From assembly GCA_964616465.1 (NCBI GenBank), contig CAZTTO010000003.1, forward strand, positions 1 through 64,000: 64,000 bases of DNA. Reading direction: 5' to 3'. The first letter of the stretch is position 1, and every line of letters starts with the position of its first letter. This DNA comes from JAFLBI01 sp964616465 (GTDB lineage Bacteria > Bacteroidota > Bacteroidia > Chitinophagales > Chitinophagaceae). Positions 54,031-63,308 of this stretch are shown piece after piece. Both the position numbers and the translations under genes were made by a program. Under the pieces are notes generated by a model. That model searched no databases and was not told the origin of the DNA. It worked only from the letters and a program-made list of their open reading frames with translations.

Positions 54031-57000
54031 TTATTTATTAGATGATTCAATATGTTCGTGATCGCGGTCCTCTTCTGCTTCAATTTCAAGCATGCCCAAT
54101 TTGTGGCCATGGTCGAGGCAGGTGTGGATGTATTTGTAACTCGGCATAGGGAAAGAAACTGGACGGCCTTCGCGTTTTTCTCCCACCATTTTTTGAATCA
54201 AGCGCTTGCGTTCTGCCTGAATGGTTGCGCGCATGGCTTTATCTTTTTCACGATCAAAATATAAAATGCCATCTACAAATGTTTTTTCTGGCATTGCATA
54301 AATGCTCAATGGATTGGTGTTCCAAAGAACTAAGTCGGCGTCTTTTCCAACCTTGATACTTCCCACGCGATCATCTACGTGTAACATTTTGGCTGGATTA
54401 ATGGTAACCATTTTCCAGGCCTCTGCTTCACTCATGCCACCATACTTCACTGCCTTCGCTGCTTCTTGGTTCAAGCGGCGAGCCATTTCAGCATCATCTG
54501 AATTGATGGCTACATTCAAGCCCATTTTATTCATGAGTGTTGCGTTGTATGGAATTGCATCTGTAACTTCTACTTTATACGCCCACCAATCTGAGAATGT
54601 AGAAGCGTTTGCACCATGCTCTTTCATTTCTTTAGCAACTTTATATCCTTCAAGTATATGCGTGAAGGTGTTGATGCGGAAGCCAAATCTTTCAGCTACA
54701 CGCATCGTTGCTAATATTTCACTTTGTACATAAGAGTGACAAGTAATGAAGCGCTTTTGGTTCATGATTTCTACCAATGCATCCAATTCTAAATCACGGC
54801 GAACCACCATTGGCGTTGCGCCCTTCTTCTTATTGTTAGCATCTGCTTCTTTCATTGCAGCTTCATATTCTTTTGCGCGCGTGAACGCATCTACCAACAC
54901 TTGTTCAACACCCATACGTGTATCGGGGAAACGATTGTTGCCGCTTGTAGAAGATGTTCTTTTTACGTTTTCGCCCAACGCAAACTTGATAAATGGATCC
55001 CAGTTTTTGAACATGATGTCCTGATCGTTTCCACCCCAACGTAGTTTAATCAATTGTGTTTGTCCACCTATTGTGTTGGCAGATCCGTGAAGGATATGTG
55101 AAGTGGTTACACCGCCGCTGAGCTGACGATAAATATTAATATCATCTGGATCGAGGTTGTCTTGCATACGCACTTCAGAGGTTACTGATTGTCCGCCCTC
55201 ATTGGTACTTGCAGATGCAATATGAGAATGTTCATCAATGATACCTGCTGTTAAATATTTTCCAGTTCCATCAACCACAGTTGCAGCTGCATCATTTAGG
55301 TTTTTACCTATAGCACTAATCTTTCCATTCTTCACCAATACATCTGTGTTTTCCAATACAGCTTTCGCTTCGCTGGTCCACACCGTTGCGTTTTTAATGA
55401 GGAAGTTTTGTTGTGTAGGAGCAGCCTCCCATCCATACGCAGTAAACGGATACATGACTGCACCCATGGTTGGAGGTGTTGCTTTTTTAGCCATGGACGA
55501 ATCTGAAGAAGAGCTGGCAGCTTTTGTTAGCTTAGCCGTCCACGTAAAGAACTGCGCATTCGAATCCAAACCAGTTCCTTGCCAAGATTGTGCGTCGTTT
55601 GAGTAGCCACTCAGTTTTGCTGCATTAGAAGGTAGTGGCATTTGCGCGCCGCCCATTGCTGGACCTCTTCTTCTTGCTGCTGGGCCAAATTGAATTTTCA
55701 CTTGCTTACCATCGTACGTAAAGCGACTGTTCAAAGTATCTTTACCTACAAGGGTTGCAGTGCTATTATTTTTCACTTCAAGTGTGAGCGTTTCTGAAGT
55801 ACCGTTCGCATGTTGAATTTGAAGTGCATAGGTTCCGGCAATTGAGCTCCAAATATCATCGCGCACAACAAATTTTTCACCTTGTACCCAGTTGTGCAGG
55901 ATTTGTGTTTTTTCTGAAAACAGAGGGCCGTTGGTGATGAGCAAGTTAGCTACTTTACCCACTTCCAAACTTCCTACTTGATCAAACACGCCTAACAAAG
56001 TAGCGGGTGTTTTAGTAAGTGCTTCAAGTGCCACTTTCTCAGAAAGTCCATGCTCCATAGCTTTTCTAAGATTTGTCCAAAAACTACGCGCTTCTCTTAA
56101 GTCGGCAGTGGTTAAACAAAAAGGAATACCGGCTTTTTCAATGACTGCAGGGTTGAAGGGCGCCATTTCCCAATGCTTCATATCGGCCAACGATACCAAT
56201 CTGGCGTCGTTAGGATCTTCCACATCCATTGCTGTTGGAAAATTAAGTGTAACAATCAAAGGGGCTTTTGTGCCAGCAACCTCTTTAATTCGCTGGTATT
56301 CTTTTCCTGTTGCTTTCAAAATATATTGTACACCAAACTCATCGCCAATTCTATCGGCGCGCATCACATTCCACAAATCAACTCCTCTATCTTGTACATC
56401 AAAAATTTGAGGAAGCGATTGATTTTGGTTGAAAGATGCTAAAGTAATATTGACACCTTCTGCCGATGGATTGCTTTTATACCATGCTGCATCAAGATAA
56501 GTTTGACGAAGCAGAGCAATGCTTCCCATTAAAGAAGAAGGATAAGACTGCATTGATGTGCCTTTATTAAAAGACAGGTGATGTGTTGCTCTTTCTTTAA
56601 GGATGGCTTTGTTTTCTTTTCCACCTTGAAGTGTTACAACAGTTCCCGTTCCGCGTACAATGCCATCGCGCTGATGTGTTGCTACAGTACCAAATCCGAT
56701 TTCGCGTAAGCTCTTGGCTTTTGCTTCATCAGTAGAAAATAATTTGTACCCATCCACTTCCGACTTTAGGGCCTGGTTCCACCCATACGCTCCTTTCACA
56801 TTGGAGGTTAGTTGTGCAGGCGCACGAAAGTCGAATGCCGCTTGAGACCTTTGTGGTCCAGCAATTCCATAATCGGAATAGATATCAACCAAAGATGGGT
56901 AAATGAATTTTTGTTTGCAATCAACAATTTGGGCATCGGCAGGAATTGCCACCTGTGTACCCAATGCAATAATCTTTCCATCCTTTACCAAAAGGGTGGC

Positions 57001-57159
57001 GTTTTGCAAAGTTGTTTGGGCGTCTTTAACTACAGTCGCACCAGTGAAAGCGATGGTGGTGTTGCGCTTATCGGCTACTCCATTAACAGGAAAGGTTTCC
57101 TGAGCGGTTGCAGCGAGACAAGAACAAAGCCATGCCATGTGCAAAAGCATTCTTCTCAT
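54031..57159 (-). CDS. Two-domain periplasmic amidohydrolase
   Basis: About 1042 residues from the ATG at 57159 (signal MLLHMAWLCSCLAATAQ); an upstream ATG at 57258 adds a non-conserved leader. Two amidohydrolase units lie in tandem. The first (~30-470) has IYPSLVDIYSDYG in place of HxH and is degenerate. A linker domain (~470-590) follows. The second (~600-1042) is complete: GIIDEHSHIASAS, ITCHSYVQSEIL, NTFTHILEGYK and AINSDDAEM supply the metal ligands and catalytic aspartate of imidazolonepropionase-like enzymes. It probably cleaves a cyclic amide or dipeptide in the periplasm. Cotranscribed with the 437-residue protein. Confidence 0.87.
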   Translation of the reverse strand: MRRMLLHMAWLCSCLAATAQETFPVNGVADKRNTTIAFTGATVVKDAQTTLQNATLLVKDGKIIALGTQVAIPADAQIVDCKQKFIYPSLVDIYSDYGIAGPQRSQAAFDFRAPAQLTSNVKGAYGWNQALKSEVDGYKLFSTDEAKAKSLREIGFGTVATHQRDGIVRGTGTVVTLQGGKENKAILKERATHHLSFNKGTSMQSYPSSLMGSIALLRQTYLDAAWYKSNPSAEGVNITLASFNQNQSLPQIFDVQDRGVDLWNVMRADRIGDEFGVQYILKATGKEYQRIKEVAGTKAPLIVTLNFPTAMDVEDPNDARLVSLADMKHWEMAPFNPAVIEKAGIPFCLTTADLREARSFWTNLRKAMEHGLSEKVALEALTKTPATLLGVFDQVGSLEVGKVANLLITNGPLFSEKTQILHNWVQGEKFVVRDDIWSSIAGTYALQIQHANGTSETLTLEVKNNSTATLVGKDTLNSRFTYDGKQVKIQFGPAARRRGPAMGGAQMPLPSNAAKLSGYSNDAQSWQGTGLDSNAQFFTWTAKLTKAASSSSDSSMAKKATPPTMGAVMYPFTAYGWEAAPTQQNFLIKNATVWTSEAKAVLENTDVLVKNGKISAIGKNLNDAAATVVDGTGKYLTAGIIDEHSHIASASTNEGGQSVTSEVRMQDNLDPDDINIYRQLSGGVTTSHILHGSANTIGGQTQLIKLRWGGNDQDIMFKNWDPFIKFALGENVKRTSSTSGNNRFPDTRMGVEQVLVDAFTRAKEYEAAMKEADANNKKKGATPMVVRRDLELDALVEIMNQKRFITCHSYVQSEILATMRVAERFGFRINTFTHILEGYKVAKEMKEHGANASTFSDWWAYKVEVTDAIPYNATLMNKMGLNVAINSDDAEMARRLNQEAAKAVKYGGMSEAEAWKMVTINPAKMLHVDDRVGSIKVGKDADLVLWNTNPLSIYAMPEKTFVDGILYFDREKDKAMRATIQAERKRLIQKMVGEKREGRPVSFPMPSYKYIHTCLDHGHKLGMLEIEAEEDRDHEHIESSNK

Positions 57160-57291
57160 GAGCAATGAATTTTTAGGCGTACAAGTTATTTCATGTACAG
57201 CGCGTTTGAACAGTTGAATGGGATGAGCGGAGTGTTTTTTTTTGAAATGCTGTTGCAAATCACTTTCGATGAATCATTGCCTTTATCTATT

Positions 57292-57600
57292 GGTCAGAAT
57301 GTTTGTGGCGCGTGAAGACTCTCGCCTCGGCAGTTTTGTGAATAAACGAAATGAATAAAGCAGCGACCCCAGCGGGGTCACACATTTATAGAAAAAAGAG
57401 CCACTACAGCTTCCGACCCCTAAGGGGTCGAACATAATACATTGCCCTGCCCTGATTCGTGTCCCCAGGAACCAATCATTCAGCGTTACCAATCAGTCGA
57501 ATTTTTGGTGGCGCACGAAGACACTCGCCACAGCCGTTTTGTGAATAAACAAAAGGAATACAGCAGAAACCCCAAAGGGGTGGAATGTGAATAAAAATTG
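57292..57600. repeat. ~200-bp hairpin repeat, first block (about 1.5 units)
   Basis: The unit starts near accaatcagtcgaatttttggtggcgc, continues gaagacactcgcc...ccgttttgtgaataaac, the hairpins gaccccagcggggtc and cgacccctaaggggtcg, and ends with tggttcgtgtccccaggaaccaatcattcagcgtt. Units begin at about 57292 (worn) and 57489. Minus-strand frames here follow the repeat and are not genes. The block separates the amidohydrolase from the MntA/HepT genes. Confidence 0.75.
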
Positions 57601-57645
57601 GCGATACCATCTGCGAGCAGCAACCTTTAGTTAAAGATTTTTATT

Positions 57646-57960
57646 TTGCGTAAATTTGATTTTGTGACAACTAAAGAAAGCATATTATCAATATTAAAGA
57701 AACACAAACCCGAATTGTCAAAATTCGGAGTTTCAAACATAGGTCTTTTTGGGTCATACTTAGACGAAAGTCAGACCAGTAAAAGTGACATTGACCTGCT
57801 CATAGACTTTGAACCCGACAAAGAAACTTTTGATAACTACATGGCTGTTTATGACCTTTTTGAGAACCTCTTTAAAAACGAAAAAGTTGAAGTTGTCACA
57901 AAAAACGGCTTAAGCAAACATATTGGTCCTAAGATTTTAAGTACCGTAATTTATGTCTAA
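57646..57960 (+). CDS. mntA: MntA-like nucleotidyltransferase antitoxin
   Basis: A 104-residue minimal nucleotidyltransferase. The family motif GSX10DXD is exact: GSYLDESQTSKSDID (G36, S37, D48, D50 counted from the TTG at 57646), followed by LLIDFEP. Family members neutralise HepT by adding AMP to a tyrosine near its active site. No ATG is available; the start is TTG at 57646 or, more in line with relatives, GTG at 57664. It overlaps the hepT gene by 8 bp. Confidence 0.85.
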   Translation: MRKFDFVTTKESILSILKKHKPELSKFGVSNIGLFGSYLDESQTSKSDIDLLIDFEPDKETFDNYMAVYDLFENLFKNEKVEVVTKNGLSKHIGPKILSTVIYV

Positions 57961-58294
57961 AGAACCAATAGAATATTTAAAACATATTGCTGAAGAGTGT
58001 TCTTATCTGCTTTCACAAAGTGATGGCCTTTCAAAAAACGACTTTCTTGCTAACGAAACTTTAAAAAGAGCGGTTGTTAGAAGTTTAGAAATTATAGGTG
58101 AAGCAACAAAGAAAATTCCTGCTGACTTTAAATTAAGATGGGCATCGATTCAATGGAAAAATATGGCAGGAATGAGAGACCGTTTAATTCATGATTATAT
58201 GGGCATTAACTACTCTATTGTTTGGGATGTTTTTAAAAATAAAATTCCTGAACTTCATCAGCAAATCAATCAGGTTCTAAATGAAGCCGAATAA
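57953..58294 (+). CDS. hepT: HepT-like ribonuclease toxin
   Basis: A 113-residue helical protein with the HepT active site RX4-6HXY: RDRLIHDY (R75, H80, Y82). Y82 is the usual target of AMP transfer by MntA. The SLEIIGEATKKIP segment is typical. It follows mntA with 8 bp overlap, so the pair is a complete toxin-antitoxin module. Members cleave RNA or tRNA ends when unmodified. Confidence 0.87.
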   Translation: MSKEPIEYLKHIAEECSYLLSQSDGLSKNDFLANETLKRAVVRSLEIIGEATKKIPADFKLRWASIQWKNMAGMRDRLIHDYMGINYSIVWDVFKNKIPELHQQINQVLNEAE

Positions 58295-58439
58295 AACTAT
58301 CGCCAAATAGGGGTTTTGCAATAGCATGTTTGAATGATTTTTTTTCCTATATAACTAAACGAACAACCTTAACGACACCAAACTGCCATCGCAAATCTGC
58401 CGCAGGAAAACAGACGGCACGTTCTATGCCTTTCTTGGT

Positions 58440-58665
58440 TCGTGTTTTTATGCCTTGGTTTGTGTCTACCTGCCCTGGTTCGTGTCCCCAGGAACCAATC
58501 ATTCAGCGTTACCAATCAGTCGAATTTTTGGTGGGGCCTGAAGACACTCGACACGGCCGTTTTGTGAATAAACAAAATGAATACAGCAGCGACCCCAAAG
58601 GGGTCACACATTTATAGAAAAAAACCTCTACAGCTTCCGACCCTGAAGGGGTCGAACATTTATAG
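58440..58665. repeat. ~200-bp hairpin repeat, second block
   Basis: Carries the unit end tggttcgtgtccccaggaacc, the unit start at 58511 (accaatcagtcgaatttttggtgg), and hairpins gaccccaaaggggtc and cgaccctgaaggggtcg. It lies between the MntA/HepT module and the Fic gene. The remaining intergenic sequence 58295-58439 shows nothing notable. Confidence 0.75.
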
Positions 58666-58709
58666 AAGTTTTGATTGCCCTTATTCACCCCATGAATTTC
58701 GTGTCTCTT

Positions 58710-59825
58710 TTATGCTTTTTGCAAAAACGGAAGATGGTAGGAAGTGCTTCTCCCGGCTTTGTTGCCCAATACAAAAGCACCCCTATCGAGCATTTCTTGT
58801 AAATCACGTGTTGCAGTTGCTTTTGATGTTTTAGCAATTGCCATGTACTTTCTCGCATTCATGCCGCCAATAAATCCATCAGGCCCCTCCTCGGTCATTC
58901 TTCTCACAACTGCATTTTGTCGCTCATTGAGTTGGTTGCCGAATTTGTCAAAATAGCGAGCTACTTGTACTGTAAACAAAACATATTTTTCGGCTTGCTC
59001 TTGAGCCAACAAAGCTGTTTTTACAAAATACCCCATCCACTCGGTGATTTCATTAGACCTTTGGGCGGCTTCTAGCGCTTGATAATATTGCTTTTTATTG
59101 GCTTCAATCGTCGATGATAAGCTTAATAATACAGGTCGACCAAGAGTTTGCGAGAGCGCTTTTTCTGCAATTACTCGACCTATCCTTCCATTGCCATCTT
59201 CAAAGGGATGAATAGATTCAAAATAAAGATGGGCTACAGCCGCTCTTTCAACTGGATTAAAAATAGGCCGTTCGCCATCGGGAGCTGATTGATTAAACCA
59301 ATTGATAAACTCATCCATCATTGCCGGAACCAAATTTGAGGGCGGGGCTTCAAAATGAATGGTTCTTCGATTGGTTGGTCCCGACACCACCTGCATTGGG
59401 TCTTGATGGGTTCTCCATTTTCCAACTTCTATTTGACCCGAATTTCCCATTAATAAGGTATGCCAAGCAAACAGCTTCTCTTTTGTTAGTGGTTCTTTAA
59501 ATGAGTTTCTGTTATCTATCATGAGCTCTCCTAAACCCATAGCCGATTTGTCTTTGATGTATTCTGAAGATTCGTGGATACCTAAGTTTTTTCGGATAGA
59601 AGATAGCACATCCTTTCTGTTGGGGAACTCTCCTTCTATTGCAGAGGTTTTTATTGCTTCTTCTAATATGAAGTGAATGGCAATAGTATGGTTCGACTCT
59701 TCTGAAAGTGCTTCTACTACTCCAGATACTCGTCCAATTTTTTCGGCGAACAGAAGCAGATCCCTCTGAACAAAATCAAGGGAATATTTAAAACTAGGCC
59801 ATTCTTTTTGTTGCCAGTTATACAT
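58710..59825 (-). CDS. Fic family protein with N-terminal inhibitory motif and C-terminal winged helix
   Basis: A 371-residue protein. The Fic catalytic motif is HPFEDGNGR (206-214), complete, so AMP transfer (or related nucleotidyl transfer) from ATP to a target protein is expected. An (S/T)xxxE(G/N) inhibitory motif, T60-E64-G65 in TSAIEG, makes it a class II self-inhibited Fic. A winged-helix-like region is at about 295-355 (NERQNAVVRRMTEEG, KTSKATATRDLQEMLDRG), suggesting DNA binding. Flanked by hairpin repeats on both sides. Target unknown. Confidence 0.9.
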   Translation of the reverse strand: MYNWQQKEWPSFKYSLDFVQRDLLLFAEKIGRVSGVVEALSEESNHTIAIHFILEEAIKTSAIEGEFPNRKDVLSSIRKNLGIHESSEYIKDKSAMGLGELMIDNRNSFKEPLTKEKLFAWHTLLMGNSGQIEVGKWRTHQDPMQVVSGPTNRRTIHFEAPPSNLVPAMMDEFINWFNQSAPDGERPIFNPVERAAVAHLYFESIHPFEDGNGRIGRVIAEKALSQTLGRPVLLSLSSTIEANKKQYYQALEAAQRSNEITEWMGYFVKTALLAQEQAEKYVLFTVQVARYFDKFGNQLNERQNAVVRRMTEEGPDGFIGGMNARKYMAIAKTSKATATRDLQEMLDRGAFVLGNKAGRSTSYHLPFLQKA

Positions 59826-59934
59826 AATGAGCCGATTATTTTGCTATTCGGCTCAAATATATTAATTTTTTGAGCCGATTGGGCTTTTTGTTTGGCTCAA
59901 GACGCCGATAGTTCGTTTGTTGTGCCCAATCTGC

Positions 59935-60178
59935 CATCTTTACCAATTAGTCGAATTTTTTGGTGGCGCGTGAAGACACTCGCTTCGGCCGTTTTGTGAA
60001 TAAGCAAAATGAACACGGTAGCGACCCCAAAGGGGTCACACATTTATAGAAAAAAGAGCCTCTACAGCTTCCGACCCTGAAGGGGTCGAACATAATACAT
60101 TGCCCTGCCTTGGTTCGTGACCCCACGAACCAATCATTCAACGTTACCAATTAGTCGAATTTTTGGTGGCGCACACTT
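59935..60178. repeat. ~200-bp hairpin repeat, third block
   Basis: A whole unit from 59941 to about 60145, then the start of the next unit (accaattagtcgaatttttggtggcgc) cut off at the stop of the protease gene. Hairpins gaccccaaaggggtc and cgaccctgaaggggtcg are present. The last bases of the repeat run directly into the 3' end of the neighbouring gene. Confidence 0.75.
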
Positions 60179-61290
60179 TATTGTTTCACCCACTCGTTCC
60201 TTGTTTTTATTTGAACGATTATTTCTTTGCCAGATTTAAACACAACCTTTATTGACTGTTGTATTTGTGTTTCCCACCAAGCCGAAAAAGCACAGAGATG
60301 AGGGAACTCGCTGCCTGTTCTGCCGTTTACAGATACCACCTCTTCTCCAACTTCAGCCTCAACATCTCCCTTAATTTTTGTACTAAGAAATAATTGGCTG
60401 TCCTTCCATAAAACAACTATGTTGGCTTGTTCTATAGTTGGAAATTGAATGGTTTCGTCTTCCATCCAAATTTGGTTTTTTGTGTGATTTAAAACCAGAT
60501 AGTTTGCCTTCTTCTTAAAATATCCAGCTCCTATTTTGGGTGTAGCTGGTTCTTGGGAAGAAGGAACCAGTGTTGAAATGGTTTGAAAAATGCGCAACGT
60601 ATCGCTTAGAAAAAGTTTTTCTTCATAAGGCTCTGTAAAGCCATGTAGTGTGATGCCCTTTCTTTCGAAGAGAATAGAAGATTTGTTTGTTTGCTTCCAC
60701 ACCGTATCACGCGCCTCAATAATTCCCGTAAAGCCAAGGTCGATTAAAAACAAATGTGTTCCCCCAGCATGTTCAACCGGCACATACGGCTTGTTGTACA
60801 TCCATTTGGGTGCCCAAATAGATGCCTCTTGTGGAGCTGTCCATGGTTGCTTAGATACATACACTTGCTGAGTTGTAAAATTGAATTTCCAATTGAGAGT
60901 GCGAATAACATCTTGCCCTAATAACAAAGTAGGACCGCAATTCATAATGGGCATATTAGGTGCGCTAATTCCTTTAATGGATTTCCATTTAAATCTTCCA
61001 ATGGCTAGGTTTTTTATGATGGCCCGAGAGAGGAGGGTTGTTTTTCCAGACGCATCTCTGGTTGGCAAAACTGTTTTGGTCACTTTTATTGAAGCAAATG
61101 CATCAGTTGAGGGTGTGCTGACAGTGATATTACTCCCCGTGTCGAAAATAAGGTCAACGGTTTGACCATTCACCTTGCCCTCAATAACAATTAATCCCGA
61201 TAACCAACGAAATGGTAGGGTGTCTATTTGCTGCGCTTTTGCAGAAAATGCAAGGATTATAGAGGCCAAAACAGCACACAACTTATTCAT
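60178..61290 (-). CDS. Exported retropepsin-like aspartic protease
   Basis: About 370 residues from the ATG at 61290 (signal KLCAVLASIILAFSAKAQ). The active-site motif is DLIFDTGSNITVST near residue 50, the DTGS of pepsin-like enzymes of the bacterial retropepsin class; a second copy is degraded (LFLIDLGFTGIIEA near residue 175, DLG instead of DTG). A PDZ-like C-terminal part (EVGEEVVSVNGRTG) follows. It probably cleaves periplasmic or surface proteins. It starts 14 bp after the end of mnmG on the same strand. Confidence 0.78.
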   Translation of the reverse strand: MNKLCAVLASIILAFSAKAQQIDTLPFRWLSGLIVIEGKVNGQTVDLIFDTGSNITVSTPSTDAFASIKVTKTVLPTRDASGKTTLLSRAIIKNLAIGRFKWKSIKGISAPNMPIMNCGPTLLLGQDVIRTLNWKFNFTTQQVYVSKQPWTAPQEASIWAPKWMYNKPYVPVEHAGGTHLFLIDLGFTGIIEARDTVWKQTNKSSILFERKGITLHGFTEPYEEKLFLSDTLRIFQTISTLVPSSQEPATPKIGAGYFKKKANYLVLNHTKNQIWMEDETIQFPTIEQANIVVLWKDSQLFLSTKIKGDVEAEVGEEVVSVNGRTGSEFPHLCAFSAWWETQIQQSIKVVFKSGKEIIVQIKTRNEWVKQ

Positions 61291-61303
61291 AATCAATTAT
61301 TTA

Positions 61304-63172
61304 TTATCTTCCCATGTAAACTAGTAAAATTTGTACATCGCTTGGATTAACGCCACTAATGCGACTGGCTTGTCCAAGTGTACGAGGCCTAATTTTCTTG
61401 AATTTTTGCAAGGCCTCGTGGCTTAGTGCGGGCACCTGGTCGTAATTGAATTGATCAGGAATTATGAGGTCTTCCATTTGCAACATGCGCTGAGCTATTT
61501 CTTGTTCCTTTTCTATATATCGCTCATACTTCACCTGAATTTCTGCCTGCTCTCTGGAGGTGGGTTCAAAAGATTGCAATACTTCTGAGAATTTGTTGGA
61601 TGTAGCCATTAAATCGTTGAGTCCAATATTTGGACGAAGTACGAGCTTGGCTGCTTTTTGTTTTTCAACCAGAGGTGAGGAAGATTGCTCTTCTAGGAAG
61701 GTGTTTATTTCACTGGGCTCAAAAGCATATTCTTGTAATACCTTTTTAATGGCATCCACTTCTGATCTTTTTTGCTCAACCATTCGCATGCGTTCATCGC
61801 TGGCCAAGCCAAGGCGATGGCTTTTTTCGGTCAATCGCAAGTCGGCATTATCTTGTCGCAACAGGGTCCTAAACTCTGCGCGACTGGTAAACATACGGTA
61901 GGGTTCGTCGGTACCCTTGCTAATGAGGTCGTCTATAAGCACCCCTATATAGGCTTCGTTTCTTCCTAAGATGAGGGGCTCTTGCTCCCTAACTGCTAGG
62001 TGTGCGTTGATGCCCGCCATTAATCCCTGACAAGCAGCTTCTTCATATCCGGTGGTTCCGTTGATTTGGCCAGCAAAGAAGAGCCTTTCAATGGCTTTGG
62101 TTTGCAGGGTATGGGTTAACTGTGTTGGCGGGAAATAGTCATATTCAATAGCGTATCCAGGTCTGAACATCCTACAATTTTCAAATCCGGGTACTAGTCG
62201 TAGCGCTTGTAATTGTACATCTTCTGGTAAAGAAGTTGAAAATCCGTTGACATAAATCTCTACCGTATTCCATCCTTCGGGCTCAACAAAGAGCTGGTGC
62301 CTTTCTCTATCGGCGAAGCGGTTGATTTTATCTTCAATACTTGGGCAATAACGAGGCCCCACTCCTTCTATTCGACCCTGGTACATAGGACTTCTATCGA
62401 ATCCCGTTTTTAAAATTTCGTGTACTCCTGCATGGGTATAGCTGATGTGGCAACTTCTTTGTTGCTCTGGTCTAATTTTTTCTACGGGTAAATAGGAGAA
62501 GCCAACCACTTCATCATCTCCCTTTTGTTCTTCCATTTTGGAATAGTCGAGGCTTCTTCCATCTATTCGTGGGGGCGTTCCTGTTTTGAGTCGGTCCGAT
62601 TCAAATCCCAATGCAACCAGCTGCTCGGTAATTCCTGTTGCGGCTTTTTCAGAAATTCTCCCCCCTCCCAGTTGCTTTTCTCCAATATGTATAACCCCAT
62701 TCAAGAAGGTTCCGCTGGTAACCACCACAGCCTTAGAACGAATGGCGTGTCCCAGTCCGGTGATAACCCCAACAGCACGATGCTTTTCAATAATTAGTTC
62801 CCGCACCATATCCTGGTAGAAATCCACGCCTGGTGTTTGCTCCAGCATTTCTCTCCAAGTAGCAGCAAAAAGCATACGATCGTTTTGCGCCCTTGGACTC
62901 CACATAGCGGGACCTTTGGAGCGATTAAGCATCCTAAATTGAATAGTGCTTTTATCGGTTACAACACCACTATACCCACCCATTGCATCTACCTCCCGCA
63001 CAATTTGTCCTTTTGCAATTCCGCCCATAGCTGGGTTGCAGCTCATTTGTGCAATGGTTTGCATATTCATGGTTATGAGCAACACCTTGCTACCCATATT
63101 TGCTGCTGCTGCTGCTGCCTCACAGCCAGCATGACCAGCACCCACTACAATGACATCGTATTCTGGAAACAT
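61304..63172 (-). CDS. mnmG: tRNA uridine 5-carboxymethylaminomethyl modification enzyme MnmG (GidA)
   Basis: A 622-residue FAD enzyme of standard length. With MnmE it installs the cmnm5 group on U34 of certain tRNAs. The FAD loop is VVGAGHAGCEAAAAAA (8-23), followed by SCNPAMGGIAKGQIVREVDA, GGGRISEKAATGI, TGTPPRIDGR and FAGQINGTTGYEEAACQGL; the C-terminal GidA-associated domain ends ISGVNPSDVQILLVYMGR. All signatures are complete. gidA genes often lie near the replication origin, which agrees with the two parS-like sites just upstream. Confidence 0.96.
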   Translation of the reverse strand: MFPEYDVIVVGAGHAGCEAAAAAANMGSKVLLITMNMQTIAQMSCNPAMGGIAKGQIVREVDAMGGYSGVVTDKSTIQFRMLNRSKGPAMWSPRAQNDRMLFAATWREMLEQTPGVDFYQDMVRELIIEKHRAVGVITGLGHAIRSKAVVVTSGTFLNGVIHIGEKQLGGGRISEKAATGITEQLVALGFESDRLKTGTPPRIDGRSLDYSKMEEQKGDDEVVGFSYLPVEKIRPEQQRSCHISYTHAGVHEILKTGFDRSPMYQGRIEGVGPRYCPSIEDKINRFADRERHQLFVEPEGWNTVEIYVNGFSTSLPEDVQLQALRLVPGFENCRMFRPGYAIEYDYFPPTQLTHTLQTKAIERLFFAGQINGTTGYEEAACQGLMAGINAHLAVREQEPLILGRNEAYIGVLIDDLISKGTDEPYRMFTSRAEFRTLLRQDNADLRLTEKSHRLGLASDERMRMVEQKRSEVDAIKKVLQEYAFEPSEINTFLEEQSSSPLVEKQKAAKLVLRPNIGLNDLMATSNKFSEVLQSFEPTSREQAEIQVKYERYIEKEQEIAQRMLQMEDLIIPDQFNYDQVPALSHEALQKFKKIRPRTLGQASRISGVNPSDVQILLVYMGR

Positions 63173-63194
63173 ATTTGGAACTTAAATATTATTG

Positions 63195-63202
63195 CAAAGA
63201 TA
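63195..63202 (-). promoter_or_regulatory. -7 promoter box before mnmG
   Basis: TATCTTTG on the minus strand matches TAnnTTTG exactly, 23 bp before the mnmG ATG. No clear -33 element was found. Confidence 0.5.
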
Positions 63203-63238
63203 GCAGTCAGATGGCTGCCCCGCTTTCGAAAATGGATA

Positions 63239-63254
63239 TGCTCCACGTGGAACA
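63239..63254. promoter_or_regulatory. parS-like site 1
   Basis: TGCTCCACGTGGAACA differs at one position (third base) from the general parS consensus TGTTnCACGTGnAACA bound by ParB. Confidence 0.7.
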
Positions 63255-63285
63255 TGCCGCTTTATTCTTGGGCAATTACTTGAAA

Positions 63286-63301
63286 TGTTCCATGTGGAAC
63301 A
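63286..63301. promoter_or_regulatory. parS-like site 2
   Basis: TGTTCCATGTGGAACA is again one base from the parS consensus (T for C at the centre), and starts 47 bp after site 1, between mnmG and the CAP-domain gene. Confidence 0.68.
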
Positions 63302-63308
63302 TTCATTA

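Noticed and set aside
57283..57492. 69-codon minus-strand frame, with a near copy at 59947-60150
   Set aside because: The two frames are similar because the underlying DNA repeat is similar; both contain hairpins and lack any domain. Treated as repeat.
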